A stretch of DNA of 64,000 nucleotides from Isosphaeraceae bacterium (GTDB lineage: Bacteria > Planctomycetota > Planctomycetia > Isosphaerales > Isosphaeraceae), in NCBI GenBank assembly GCA_031291845.1, contig JARLIH010000366.1, forward strand, positions 1 to 64,000, in the 5' to 3' direction. The notes under the pieces were generated by a model. It did no database searches, was not told the origin of the DNA, and saw nothing but the letters and a program-made list of their open reading frames with translations. The position numbers and the translations under genes were made by a program. Below, one piece after another: positions 16,671 to 26,113 of this stretch (position 1 is the first letter of the stretch; each line of letters starts with the position of its first letter).

Positions 16671-17686
16671 ATTCCGAACGGTTCGCCGCCATCGTCGACC
16701 GCTATCCGCGCTTGCGCATCGGGATCGTGGGCGACTTCTTCCTGGACCGCTACCTCGAGATCGACCCGGCGAAGACCGAGACCTCGATCGAGACGGGGCT
16801 GCCGGCGTATAACGTCGTCCGCGTCCGGAGCCAGCCGGGTGCGGCGGGCACGATCTTGAACAACCTCGTCGCGCTCGGGATCGGCACCATCCACGCGGTG
16901 GGTTTCTGCGGCGATGACGGCGAGGGCTACGAGCTGCGCCGGGAACTCGCAGCGCGGCCCGGCGTCGACCTGACGCATTTCCAGACGACTCCCGAACGCC
17001 GTACGCCCGTGTACTGTAAGCCCTTGGTTTGCGAGAAAGGCGCGCCGCCGCGCGAGCTCAACCGGTTGGATTCCAAGAACTGGACGCCGACTCCTCCGGA
17101 CCTGCAGCGCGACCTCGCCGCGCGGGTGCGTGAGCTGGCCCCGTCCGTGGATGTGCTCCTCTTGATGGATCAAGTGGACCTTCCGGAGACCGGCGTCGTC
17201 ACGCAGTCGGTCGCTAACGCCGCGCTCGCTGCACTCCGGCGGAACGGCAAACTCCTGGTGCTGGCGGACAGCCGCCGGGGCCTCGCCGAGTATCCGCCGG
17301 TGGGCTTCAAGATGAACGCGGCCGAGCTCTCTCGCATGTCCGCCGCCGTGTCGGAGGATATTGGTTCCGTCATGAAGGAGACGGCGGACGTCGCGGGGCG
17401 GAATGGGCAGCCAGTGTTCGTGACCTTGGCAGAGCGAGGGATCATCGGCGCGGCGCCGGGGCTACCCTCCGAGCACGTGCCCGCGCACCCGGTTCGCGGC
17501 CCGATCGATATTGTGGGGGCAGGGGACTCGGTCACCGCCAACCTCGCCGCGGCACTCGCCGCCGGCGCGAACGTGCGCGAGGCGATGGAGCTGGCCATGG
17601 CGGCCTCTTCGCTGGTCATCCATCAGCTTGGGACGACTGGTACGGCGTCGGTAAGCACGATCGCGGGGCTGCTGGGGATGTCGTAA
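16667..17686 (+). CDS. PfkB-family carbohydrate kinase (HldE N-terminal-like)
   Basis: A 339-residue ribokinase-fold kinase. It starts RIGIVGDFFLDRYLEID, has the substrate-region glycines QPGAAGTILNNLVALG, and ends with DIVGAGDSVTANLAAALAAG, whose aspartate is the PfkB catalytic base. The N-terminal layout is that of the heptose-7-phosphate kinase domain of HldE/RfaE, but the C-terminal adenylyltransferase domain of HldE is absent. The ATG at 16667 overlaps the upstream stop (ATGA). It would phosphorylate the sugar phosphate made by the SIS isomerase in this set. A ribokinase or adenosine kinase role cannot be excluded. Confidence 0.9.
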   Translation: MNSERFAAIVDRYPRLRIGIVGDFFLDRYLEIDPAKTETSIETGLPAYNVVRVRSQPGAAGTILNNLVALGIGTIHAVGFCGDDGEGYELRRELAARPGVDLTHFQTTPERRTPVYCKPLVCEKGAPPRELNRLDSKNWTPTPPDLQRDLAARVRELAPSVDVLLLMDQVDLPETGVVTQSVANAALAALRRNGKLLVLADSRRGLAEYPPVGFKMNAAELSRMSAAVSEDIGSVMKETADVAGRNGQPVFVTLAERGIIGAAPGLPSEHVPAHPVRGPIDIVGAGDSVTANLAAALAAGANVREAMELAMAASSLVIHQLGTTGTASVSTIAGLLGMS

Positions 17687-17818
17687 TCATCGCGGCACGT
17701 GGACCGAGCCGCGCGCCGGCATGCCACTTGAGAGATTTCAACTCCTGGCCGAAGCCCGTCTACGGCGGTATGATCAGTTGAGCGTGAACTCCCGTTCCAC
17801 TCGCTGAGGCCAACGGTC

Positions 17819-20107
17819 ATGACCGGAGGCGACAGCCGAAGGAGCCGGTCGCTGCCGCAGACGTTTCGCTCCCTTCGCGCGGTGGCGAGCTTGCTTCGGG
17901 CCATTCTGGCAACACCGCGAGGCCGTCTGCTTGCAAGGGCTGACAGCGTGCTTCCGTGGATTGGCCCGTCCGTCGGTGCCGGCGCGGCGATCGGGGCGGG
18001 GCTTTTTCTCAGCTTCGCGTCGGGTCCGGCGTCGGCGTCACGATCCCTCCACGCGCTAATGGGGGGTGCCGTTGGTGCGATCCTGGGTGCGTTTGTCGGC
18101 ATGATCGGGGCGGTGAGCTTTCCCAGTGCAGCGCCCGGCGTCCAATTCGCCGGTGACGACCCGCGCGACCTCTGGGACGCGTGGCTCGACGAACCGGCGG
18201 AGGAGCCGGCTGACTCTCCTTGCGAGGAGCCCGATGCGATCACGACGATGCCGGCAAGGGCACCGGTACGGCCGAGGGTGCGGCTTCACGAGAGTGGTGA
18301 CGCATTACCCCTCGAAGACGAGCTATTGCCGCTGATCAAGACCAATGCGTGCGGGGCAATCCACATCGCGGGACCGGATGGCTCGGGCAAATCAACGGCG
18401 ATCCGGCACCTGTCGGCTGTATTGCCTTCGTGGAGTCAGCTCGTTCTACTAGATCAACCCGACGCATCGGTGCTCGCCGGTGCCGCCGCGACTCGCCTTG
18501 CCGTCTATGCGTCCGACAAACCGCTCTGTCCCAAGCATCTGGCGACCTATCAGCTTGCGCCCTGGAGCCGGGATGAGCAGATCGAATATCTCTTGTCGGT
18601 TGCTCGGGAACGATGTGCTTCGGTGATGGCACGGCTCGCGCTCCGAGAGCAAGAATTCACCGACGCCCCACCGGAGCTCTGGGGGATTGTGCTCGACCGG
18701 ATGATCGAGGACGAGGCGGTCGAGGGGCCTCGTCAAGCGCTCCGACTGGCCTTGCACGACCGTCTTGGTGATCTCGCTCGGCGGCGTCTCGTGGGTGCCT
18801 ACTGCTTGGTGGCACTGACGTCGCCGCAGAATCTCCTCGATAATGATGTTGTGGAGGCGAGAAACAGTCTCTTCGATGCGACGCTGGTGCGTTGGCTTCG
18901 GCATCACGCGGTGCAGCGGATTCTTGGCGCTGAGTTCATGGCCGCCGAACTGAGCGGCGGCGAGGCTTGCGATTTCTTGGCCGTGCGGCTGCCAACGGAC
19001 CTTGTTGCCGAAGCAGGCTCGCTCATTTCGAACAACGACATTGCGCTCATTCGTTTACGCACAAACTTGGTGCTGGGTGATCGGACTCGCCACGCGATGG
19101 CTGCCAGCTTATTGCACGCAACGGGAACCGACTGGAAGCCCGAGCCCGGGCAGTTGCTTTGCCTAGAGGGTGCAGATCTCACGGGTGCCTCTTGGGCCGG
19201 TCTTGACCTGACGCAGGTTTTTCTTCAGAAGGCCGACCTGTCGGGCGCGAACCTGCGGGGAACGAATCTGCGCGGAGGTTGCGTCAGTGGGGCAAGGCTC
19301 GAACACGCTCAGCTCTGCGAAGCCGATTTGAGCGGCCTGATCGGCGACTTGGCCGATCTGAGTTATGCAAATTTAATGAACATCAATGCCTTTGCTGTGA
19401 ACTTGCGAAGTGCGAAACTCAACCGTGCGAACCTCCATCGCGCACAACTCGGAAGTGCCGACTTGAGCCACGCCGACCTGTCGGGCGCGTGCCTGCGCGA
19501 TGCCTCGCTTAACGGCGCAAATCTGCAAGGCGGCGCGATTGATGGAGCCGATTTTCGGGGTGCGTCGCTGGCCCACGCGTCGTTGCGACGGCTGAAGCTT
19601 AGTCGCGCGAATTTTCAGGGTGCTCGGTTCCGAAACGCGATCCTGACCGGTTGCGATCTCGAAGAAATGCAACTCTCCCACGCTCAGTTCCGCGATGCAA
19701 ATCTTGACGGAGCCTTGCTGACCGGTTCCTACATGCCCAGTGCAGACTTTCGCGCAGCCAACCTTAGAAACACGGGACTCGGCGAGATCGAATGGGAGAA
19801 CGCCAACCTCAACGGCGCCGATCTGCGCGGGGCGACGTTCCATCTTGGCTCGACGCGCAGCGGACTCGTGAACAGTCCGATCGCGTGCGAAGGGTCGCGC
19901 ACCGGCTTCTACACCGACGATTTCCATGAGCTCGATTTCAAAGCTCCCGAAGAGATTCGCAAGGCCAACTTGCGGGGGGCCGATCTGCGCGGGGCGAGAA
20001 TCGATGGGGTCGATTTCTACCTGGTGGATCTCCGTGACGCGCTCTACGATCCCGGACGGGCCGAGCACCTCCGGCGGTGCGGGGCGATTCTCGAGCACCG
20101 CACATAA
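17819..20107 (+). CDS. Membrane-anchored P-loop protein with C-terminal pentapeptide repeats
   Basis: A 762-residue protein of three parts. Residues 46-67 and 79-101 are two hydrophobic, glycine-rich membrane segments. Residues about 150-440 contain GPDGSGKST (185-193), a Walker A loop, with LVLLDQPD (208-215) as a possible Walker B, so this is an NTPase-like domain of unassigned type. From about 450 to 742 there are roughly forty pentapeptide repeats of the A(D/N)LxG kind (such as ADLSGANLRG), which fold into a right-handed square helix. The ATG at 17819 follows TGAGG. The PPK2 gene starts 19 bases downstream on the same strand. The layout resembles NTPase sensor proteins, with the repeats as scaffold or ligand surface; function is unknown. 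Confidence 0.85.
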   Translation: MTGGDSRRSRSLPQTFRSLRAVASLLRAILATPRGRLLARADSVLPWIGPSVGAGAAIGAGLFLSFASGPASASRSLHALMGGAVGAILGAFVGMIGAVSFPSAAPGVQFAGDDPRDLWDAWLDEPAEEPADSPCEEPDAITTMPARAPVRPRVRLHESGDALPLEDELLPLIKTNACGAIHIAGPDGSGKSTAIRHLSAVLPSWSQLVLLDQPDASVLAGAAATRLAVYASDKPLCPKHLATYQLAPWSRDEQIEYLLSVARERCASVMARLALREQEFTDAPPELWGIVLDRMIEDEAVEGPRQALRLALHDRLGDLARRRLVGAYCLVALTSPQNLLDNDVVEARNSLFDATLVRWLRHHAVQRILGAEFMAAELSGGEACDFLAVRLPTDLVAEAGSLISNNDIALIRLRTNLVLGDRTRHAMAASLLHATGTDWKPEPGQLLCLEGADLTGASWAGLDLTQVFLQKADLSGANLRGTNLRGGCVSGARLEHAQLCEADLSGLIGDLADLSYANLMNINAFAVNLRSAKLNRANLHRAQLGSADLSHADLSGACLRDASLNGANLQGGAIDGADFRGASLAHASLRRLKLSRANFQGARFRNAILTGCDLEEMQLSHAQFRDANLDGALLTGSYMPSADFRAANLRNTGLGEIEWENANLNGADLRGATFHLGSTRSGLVNSPIACEGSRTGFYTDDFHELDFKAPEEIRKANLRGADLRGARIDGVDFYLVDLRDALYDPGRAEHLRRCGAILEHRT

Positions 20108-20126
20108 GCGGTAGAGGTGGTAGTTG

Positions 20127-20999
20127 ATGAAAGACTCCGTGCGCTTCCTGGTGGAGCCCCGTTCGAAGGTCAAACTGCGCGACGTCGACCCGGACTACCG
20201 GGGGGGCCATGCGAAACCGGAGGACGCTCAGGAAGAGATCGAACATCACGCGCAGCGACTGCGAGCGCTCCAGGAATTGCTGTACGCCGAGCACCAGCGA
20301 GCGCTGCTCATCTGCCTTCAGGCGATGGACGCCGGGGGTAAGGACGGCACGATCAACCATGTTCTCGGCGCCATGAATCCCCAGGGCTGCAAGGTCGTCT
20401 CGTTCAAGCAGCCGAGCGTCGTCGAACGAGACCACGACTTCCTCTGGCGCGTCCACCTCCAGACGCCGGGCAAAGGCGAGGTCGGGGTCTTCAATCGGTC
20501 GTATTACGAGGACGTTCTCGTCACTCGCGTTCACGACCTCGTGCCCGAGAAGGTCTGGTCGAAACGCTACGATCAGATCAACGACTTTGAAAAAATGCTC
20601 GCCAAGAACGGCACCCTTCTCCTGAAGTTTTTCCTGTACATCAGCAAGGACGAACAGCTCCGCCGCTTCAAGGACCGGCTCGACGACCCGACCAAGCACT
20701 GGAAGATCAGCGCCTCGGACTACACCGAGCGCGAGCGATGGGATGACTACATCGGCGCGTTTGAGGCGGCCCTTTCGCGGTGTAGCACGAAGCACGCGCC
20801 CTGGTTCATCATCCCGGCGAACCACAAGTGGTTTCGCAACCTCGCGGTCAGCCGGATCGTCGTCGAGTGCCTTGAAGGATTGAACATGAAATATCCTGAG
20901 CCTTCAGTTGACTTCGATCAGATCCGGAAGGCGTACCACGATGCGCAACGAGAGCAATTGGGGAACGCGGTCCCAGGCGGAAGCGAGGGCCAAGGTTAG
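20127..20999 (+). CDS. Polyphosphate kinase 2 family protein
   Basis: A 290-residue PPK2-family phosphotransferase, which moves phosphate between polyphosphate and nucleotides in the cytoplasm. Seen are the Walker A variant MDAGGKDGTINH (about residues 67-78), the Walker B region FNRSYYEDVL and the lid segment RYDQINDFEKML. The length and N-terminus (KVKLRDVDPDY) fit the short PPK2 forms that phosphorylate AMP or ADP with polyphosphate; which nucleotide is preferred cannot be read off. I use ATG 20127 after GAGGTGG; the frame also has TTG three bases earlier. It lies 19 bases after the pentapeptide/P-loop gene, so the two are probably co-transcribed. Confidence 0.95.
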   Translation: MKDSVRFLVEPRSKVKLRDVDPDYRGGHAKPEDAQEEIEHHAQRLRALQELLYAEHQRALLICLQAMDAGGKDGTINHVLGAMNPQGCKVVSFKQPSVVERDHDFLWRVHLQTPGKGEVGVFNRSYYEDVLVTRVHDLVPEKVWSKRYDQINDFEKMLAKNGTLLLKFFLYISKDEQLRRFKDRLDDPTKHWKISASDYTERERWDDYIGAFEAALSRCSTKHAPWFIIPANHKWFRNLAVSRIVVECLEGLNMKYPEPSVDFDQIRKAYHDAQREQLGNAVPGGSEGQG

Positions 21000-21093
21000 T
21001 GATCATGACAATCTCGTTCTCACACTCCGCGTGCGATATAGGTTGAGATGTCTACGAGTTGTGAATTTGGTTTGATAAATCTGCGATCTTTCG

Positions 21094-22641
21094 TCAAGGC
21101 TGAGGGGAGGGATTGGCGCGAAACGCCTCGATCGTCGCGTCCAGGGTTGCCACAGGGAGTCGGTCGTCGACCCTCCGCATCCAGCTCTTGAGGCGCCCGT
21201 ACAGGTCGTCGATCAGCGCACGGTTTGCTGATTCACGGGCCAGGTTCTGCTGCTCCCACGGATCGTTCTTGATGTCGAACAACTGGACCATTCTCGCCCG
21301 GGGCGTGAGCACGAGCTTCCAGCGCTCGGTTCGCACCATGCGCTGGGTGTCGACGTAGGCGGCGTAGATGTCGTCGTAAAGTCGTGGTGTCTGACCCGTG
21401 AGCAGGGGTACGAGCGACGGGAACTGAACGGTCTCGGGGGCCGGGATGCCGGCCATCTCGCAGGTGGTTGCGAACAGGCTCGGGACGTAGACCATGGCGT
21501 CGTTGCGCCGGCCCTCGGGGACGCCAGGGCCCACGACGATCAGCGGCACACGGATCGAGTGCTCGTAAAGGCACTGCTTGCCAAGGAGCCCATGCTGGCC
21601 GACGGCGAGCCCGTTGTCGGCCGCAAACGCAACGATGGTGTTGCGGGCCTGCCCGGAGCGTTCGAGGGCGTCGAGGATGCGGCCGACCTGGGCGTCGAGA
21701 TGGCTGATGATGCCATAATATTCTTGCAGGTGAGTGCGTACGATCGCGGGCGTGCGCGGGTAGGGTGCGAGGATTTCGTCGCGGCATTCGAACTCACCCA
21801 GGTCGAACGGGTGTTTCGGCTGGAAGTTCGGCGGTACGGCGAGCGAGTCCGGCGGGTACATGTCGAGGTACGCCCGGGGCGCCTGACGCGGGTCGTGGGG
21901 CGCGTTGAAGGCGATGTAGATGAAAAATGGACGGTCCGATTTACGGGCGGTTTCGATGTCGGCGATCGCGGCATCGGCCCAACGCTCGCTGCTGTGGACG
22001 GCCTTGCCGCCGACCTCCAGCCAGTGGCCTTTCCACTTCGGGTCGTCGGGTTGCCAGAGGTTGTCGGGCGCGGGGCGGTGGTACGCGGGGCCGCCGGGCT
22101 TGGTGGATTCGAGCATCCCGTTGAGGATCACGGGGGACCGGGTCCGGAACGCCTGGTCCAGCACGGCCTGGCCGTTGTGCCACTTGCCGGCGACGAACGT
22201 CTGGTAGCCCGCGCTGGCGAGAGTTTGGCCCCAGAGGGGATAGAGGGTCTTCCCGTCTCGCGCGCAGTCGCCGTTTCGCCCGCCAGTTGCCCAGATGTAT
22301 CGGCCCGTCAACAGCATCGCTCGGCTGGCCACGCACACGGCCCCGCTCGTTCCTCCCTGGATGAAGGCGTGAGTGAATAGTGTGCCCCGCTGCGCGAGCC
22401 GGTCGAGGTTCGGGGTCTTGACGGCCGTTTGGCCCGCCGCCCCGAGCGCACGAAACGTCATGTCGTCGGCGAAGAGGAAAAGAAAGTTCGGCCGGTCCCG
22501 GCCGGGGGCCGCGAATCGCGCGGGCGCTGCGACCGTGAACGCAACGGGAACCGTCGCGGACAGTCCCCACGCGAGGAGCACAAACAACGCTCTTCGGGGC
22601 GACCGGTCGGCGCCGGCCCGCTGGGTCTGGGACTGGATCAT
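21094..22641 (-). CDS. Secreted sulfatase
   Basis: A 515-residue type I sulfatase with an N-terminal hydrophobic export segment (RRALFVLLAWGLSATVPVAFTVAA). FLFADDMTFRALGAAG contains the metal-binding aspartates, and the active-site motif is CVASR, with alanine where most have proline; the cysteine should be converted to formylglycine by an FGE enzyme not seen in this window. AGKWHNGQ is the second sulfatase signature, and AADNGLAVGQHGLLGKQ carries the second metal-binding Asp-Asn. It resembles heparan or iduronate-type polysaccharide sulfatases. Divergent from a second sulfatase 77 bases away. Confidence 0.92.
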   Translation of the reverse strand: MIQSQTQRAGADRSPRRALFVLLAWGLSATVPVAFTVAAPARFAAPGRDRPNFLFLFADDMTFRALGAAGQTAVKTPNLDRLAQRGTLFTHAFIQGGTSGAVCVASRAMLLTGRYIWATGGRNGDCARDGKTLYPLWGQTLASAGYQTFVAGKWHNGQAVLDQAFRTRSPVILNGMLESTKPGGPAYHRPAPDNLWQPDDPKWKGHWLEVGGKAVHSSERWADAAIADIETARKSDRPFFIYIAFNAPHDPRQAPRAYLDMYPPDSLAVPPNFQPKHPFDLGEFECRDEILAPYPRTPAIVRTHLQEYYGIISHLDAQVGRILDALERSGQARNTIVAFAADNGLAVGQHGLLGKQCLYEHSIRVPLIVVGPGVPEGRRNDAMVYVPSLFATTCEMAGIPAPETVQFPSLVPLLTGQTPRLYDDIYAAYVDTQRMVRTERWKLVLTPRARMVQLFDIKNDPWEQQNLARESANRALIDDLYGRLKSWMRRVDDRLPVATLDATIEAFRANPSPQP

Positions 22642-22718
22642 CGTCGTCTCCTCGGGGATGGGGCAACCCGTGGACTCACAGGTTACCGCCCTCTACACTC
22701 GCGGAGGAGGGTGTTCTG

Positions 22719-24323
22719 GTGATTCGAAGATTCGCACTCATACTGCTCGTGGTACTGGCCGGAATGTCGCCGACGTGTTTGCCGGCGGCGACCAAGCCGA
22801 ATGTGGTCGTTATTCTTGCGGACGACCTCGGCTACTCGGACCTCGGCTGTTACGGCGGCGAGATCGCCACGCCGAACCTCGATCGCCTTGCGGCGAACGG
22901 GCTGCGGTTTACGCAATTTTACAATACGGCCCGGTGCTGGCCGTCGCGTGCCGCGCTCCTCACGGGCTATTACGCCCAGCAGGTCAACCGCGACCCGGCG
23001 GCATTGCGCCCGAAATGGGCGGCGCTGCTGCCTGAGCTGCTGAAGGGGGCCGGCTACCGTTCGTACCACTCGGGGAAGTGGCACGTGGACGGCAAGGTGC
23101 GCGACGGCGGGTTCGATCGGTCGTACCTCGTCGTCGACCAGGACCGCTTTTTCGCGCCGCGGGACCACCAGCTTGATGACACACGCTTGCCACAGCCCAC
23201 GGCGGCCGATGGATACTATGCGACGGTCGCGATTGCCGACCACGCGCGCCAATGGCTCGGACAGCACGCGTCAGAGCATCGGAACGAGCCGTTTTTCCTG
23301 TACCTCGCCTTCACCTCGCCCCATTTTCCGCTGCAGGCACTGCCGGAGGACATCGAGCGCTATCGTGAGCGCTACAAGGCGGGCTGGGACGCGCTGCGCG
23401 CGGCACGTTGGCAGCGCGTGCAGTCGTTGGGCCTTGCCAGCGGGGCGCTGTCCGATCCGGAACCACGGATTGCTCCGTCGTGGAACCTCTCGGAACAGGA
23501 GCTGCACGCCAGGGTCGGTCCCGGGGAGGTCAGCCGCGCGATGCATTGGAACGAGCTCACGCCCGAACAACAGTCCTTCCAGGCCACGAAGATGGCGATC
23601 CACGCGGCGATGGTGGACCGCATGGACCGCGAGATCGGCCGCGTGATCGATCAATTGCGAAGCATGGGAGTTTTCGACGACACGCTGATTCTTTTCGCCT
23701 CGGACAACGGCGCGAGCGCCGAGCAGATCATCCGGGGCGAAGGGCATGACCGGTCTGCCCCGCTCGGGTCGGCCGGGAGCTTTTTGGGGCTGGGGCCGGG
23801 GTGGTCGACTGTCGCGAACACGCCGTTCCGCCGGCACAAGTCCTGGACCCACGAGGGGGGCATCGCCACGCCCTTGATCGTGCACTGGCCCGCGGGCATC
23901 GCGGCGAAGGGAGCCCTGCGGCATACGCCGGGCCACCTGATCGATATTGCACCGACGCTGTTGGAGTTGGCGGCGGTCGCGCCCCCGGCCGCCTGGAACG
24001 GCGAGCCTCGGCCCGTTCTGCCGGGCCGAAGCTTGGTCCCGACGTTCGCGGGCGACGTCTCGATCAAACGAGACGCTCTCTTTTTCAAGCACAGCGACAA
24101 CCGCGCCCTCCGCGTGGGCGACTGGAAGATCGTCGCCTCCGGGCCGCAGGCCCCGTGGGAGCTCTACAACCTGGCAAACGACCGCGCCGAGATGCACACC
24201 CTCGCCGCGCACAATCCCGAGAAGGCCGCCGAGTTAGCTCAGCTCTGGCTGCGAAGGGATACGGAATACGCGAGGCAGGGGGCGACAGGTCGTCGGCCAC
24301 CGGCTCGCCAGACGAGCGATTGA
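22719..24323 (+). CDS. Secreted sulfatase (arylsulfatase A type)
   Basis: A 534-residue sulfatase with signal peptide (MIRRFALILLVVLAGM..LPAA). VVVILADDLGYSDLGCYGGE gives the metal-binding aspartates, CWPSR the formylglycine site in its canonical C-x-P-S-R form, and YHSGKWH and LFASDNGAS the other signatures. The start is GTG 22719 after GGAGGAGGG; no ATG is available before the signal peptide. The insert around residues 210-260 (IERYRERYKAGWDALRAARWQR) is common in planctomycete arylsulfatase A relatives. Divergent from the sulfatase at 21094 across 77 bases, so a shared promoter region is likely, and both may act on sulfated polysaccharide. Confidence 0.93.
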   Translation: MIRRFALILLVVLAGMSPTCLPAATKPNVVVILADDLGYSDLGCYGGEIATPNLDRLAANGLRFTQFYNTARCWPSRAALLTGYYAQQVNRDPAALRPKWAALLPELLKGAGYRSYHSGKWHVDGKVRDGGFDRSYLVVDQDRFFAPRDHQLDDTRLPQPTAADGYYATVAIADHARQWLGQHASEHRNEPFFLYLAFTSPHFPLQALPEDIERYRERYKAGWDALRAARWQRVQSLGLASGALSDPEPRIAPSWNLSEQELHARVGPGEVSRAMHWNELTPEQQSFQATKMAIHAAMVDRMDREIGRVIDQLRSMGVFDDTLILFASDNGASAEQIIRGEGHDRSAPLGSAGSFLGLGPGWSTVANTPFRRHKSWTHEGGIATPLIVHWPAGIAAKGALRHTPGHLIDIAPTLLELAAVAPPAAWNGEPRPVLPGRSLVPTFAGDVSIKRDALFFKHSDNRALRVGDWKIVASGPQAPWELYNLANDRAEMHTLAAHNPEKAAELAQLWLRRDTEYARQGATGRRPPARQTSD

Positions 24324-24475
24324 GGGGCGATTCCGTCGTCATCGGGCCGAAGACAACGGCGTTGCCGAACGCGCGGCCCGGGCGAGGAACCACTTCGATC
24401 AGGACCTGCGCAGCTTCGGGGCGAATGATGAGGGCGTGCAGGGCCTCGATCGCTCCGAATGGGTCGCGGATCGGG

Positions 24476-26113
24476 TCAATAAGCCCCCGCGTGGCGCCCG
24501 GCTCGCGGATCTCCCGCCCCGCGCAGCAGCTTCGATGACGGGTCGATGCTCACGGCTGTTGCCGCTGCGCCGAGCGGTGTCTGCTGGACGACCAACCTGT
24601 GCCCCCGCGCCGAGAGCTCGGCGAGGGTCGTCTCCCCGACCTCGGGATTGATGCGCAACTGCCCCAGCTTCGGCGGCGCCTGGCGGAACGAGCCGAGGAA
24701 ATGATCGCTCATGAACCGAGGTGCTGTGACGGCATCGGCCGGCGGCAGGCCGAAGTCGATCTGGTCGAGCAGGAGCTGGAGGGTCATCTGTTCCTGGTTG
24801 TCGCCGCCCGCGACGCTAACGGCCAGAAGCGGTTTGCCGTCCTTGAGCACGAGGGTGGGCGTGAGCGTGATCCGCGGGCGCTTGCCGGGCTCGATGCAGT
24901 TGGGATGACCGGGCCATGTGTTGAAGCTTTGGAGCCGGGTGCCGAGCCAAACGCCGGTCTTGCCCGCGACGACGCCGGACCAGCCGCTGGGGGTCGCCGC
25001 GACGACGTTGCCGAACCGGTCGGCGGTCAGGCAGGTGGTGGTGTCGGATGCGGGGCCGTTTACCCCGCGACGAGCGTCGGTCTCGTCGAGTAACGCGTGC
25101 CCCGCGCGCGGGTTACCGGGCCGCTGAGTGAGCGACGCGTGGCGGGGGTCGATCAGCGCGCGCCGTTTTGAAGCGTACTGAGGGGCGAGCAACTCCGCGA
25201 GCGGCACATCCGCGAACAGCGGGTCCGCATAGTACGTGTCGCGGTCGGCGAGCGCGAGCTTGAGCGCCTCGACGGTGGTGTGAATCGTGTCAGGACGGTT
25301 ATGCCCCATCGCCTTCAGGTCGTAGCCTTCGAGCAGTTGCAGGGCTTCGAGCAGGTACGGCCCCTGCGTCCAGGGGCCGCACTTGACGACGGTCAAGCCC
25401 CGGTAAGAGGAGGATACGGGTTCCTCGACGCGGGTCACATGGGTGGCGAGGTCGGTATAGCGAACCAATCCTCCGTGGGTGCGCGACCAGTCATCGATTT
25501 CGCGGGCGATCGCGCCACGATAGAAGGCGTCGGCCACCAGTCGGAGGCCGCGCCTGCGCTCGCCCGGCGAATCGCCTTCGGCCGCCGTGAGCCGCCGAAT
25601 CGTACGAGCGAGGTCGAGGTGCCAGTCTTTCACGCCCCGGTCGAGAAGGCGGAGGGCCGGAGCAGCGACCTGCGCGAACGTGCGCGTGCCCGAGCGGTCG
25701 AGGGCGGTGACGCAAGCATCGACGACCGCAGGGACGGCGGCGGGCTCCACCCCGGTTCCCGGGATCCCCCCGCGCTGCTCGAAATAGCGCTGGGTCGCGA
25801 GGCGAGGGGCGGCTCCTTGGCCGGCGATCACCTCCACGACGCCGCGCCTGGCGTCGTAGATGAGGATCGGCACCTCGCCGCCGAAGCAAAACGACGTGGC
25901 GTCGGTGACGCTGAGCGCGAGGATCGTGGCGACGGCCGCATCGACGGCGTTCCCGCCGTCGCGGAGCACCTCGATGCCCGCCGCGACGGCCTCTTCTCCG
26001 CCGGCGACCACGACGCCGCTGGTCCCCGAAACCTCCCACGTACCGGGGGGCGCCGCGGACGCCGACGCGGTACCGATGGCAAGAATTCCGACGGCGATGA
26101 GCTGTCTGATCAT
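24476..26113 (-). CDS. Gamma-glutamyltransferase family protein
   Basis: A 545-residue Ntn-hydrolase precursor with a Sec signal peptide (IRQLIAVGILAIGTASASA). GGNAVDAAVATILALSV and SFCFGGE are typical of the large-subunit start of gamma-glutamyltransferase, and SDTTTCLTADRFGNVVAATPSGW marks the autoprocessing site where the new N-terminal threonine becomes the nucleophile. The usual TTHY is TTTC here. The small subunit ends with LGAAATAVSIDPSSKLLRGAGDPRAGR. It would act in the periplasm on glutathione or other gamma-glutamyl compounds. The ATG at 26113 follows GGGAGAGG; an upstream frame extends 56 codons without homology. Convergent with the second sulfatase, divergent from the giant membrane-protein gene. 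Confidence 0.93.
   Translation of the reverse strand: MIRQLIAVGILAIGTASASAAPPGTWEVSGTSGVVVAGGEEAVAAGIEVLRDGGNAVDAAVATILALSVTDATSFCFGGEVPILIYDARRGVVEVIAGQGAAPRLATQRYFEQRGGIPGTGVEPAAVPAVVDACVTALDRSGTRTFAQVAAPALRLLDRGVKDWHLDLARTIRRLTAAEGDSPGERRRGLRLVADAFYRGAIAREIDDWSRTHGGLVRYTDLATHVTRVEEPVSSSYRGLTVVKCGPWTQGPYLLEALQLLEGYDLKAMGHNRPDTIHTTVEALKLALADRDTYYADPLFADVPLAELLAPQYASKRRALIDPRHASLTQRPGNPRAGHALLDETDARRGVNGPASDTTTCLTADRFGNVVAATPSGWSGVVAGKTGVWLGTRLQSFNTWPGHPNCIEPGKRPRITLTPTLVLKDGKPLLAVSVAGGDNQEQMTLQLLLDQIDFGLPPADAVTAPRFMSDHFLGSFRQAPPKLGQLRINPEVGETTLAELSARGHRLVVQQTPLGAAATAVSIDPSSKLLRGAGDPRAGRHAGAY

Noticed and set aside
24324-24475. Minus-strand frame reading plausible protein between the sulfatase and gamma-glutamyltransferase ends
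   Set aside because: Only about 60 codons, no start or ribosome-binding site, not matched to a family; could be a fragment but cannot be supported.
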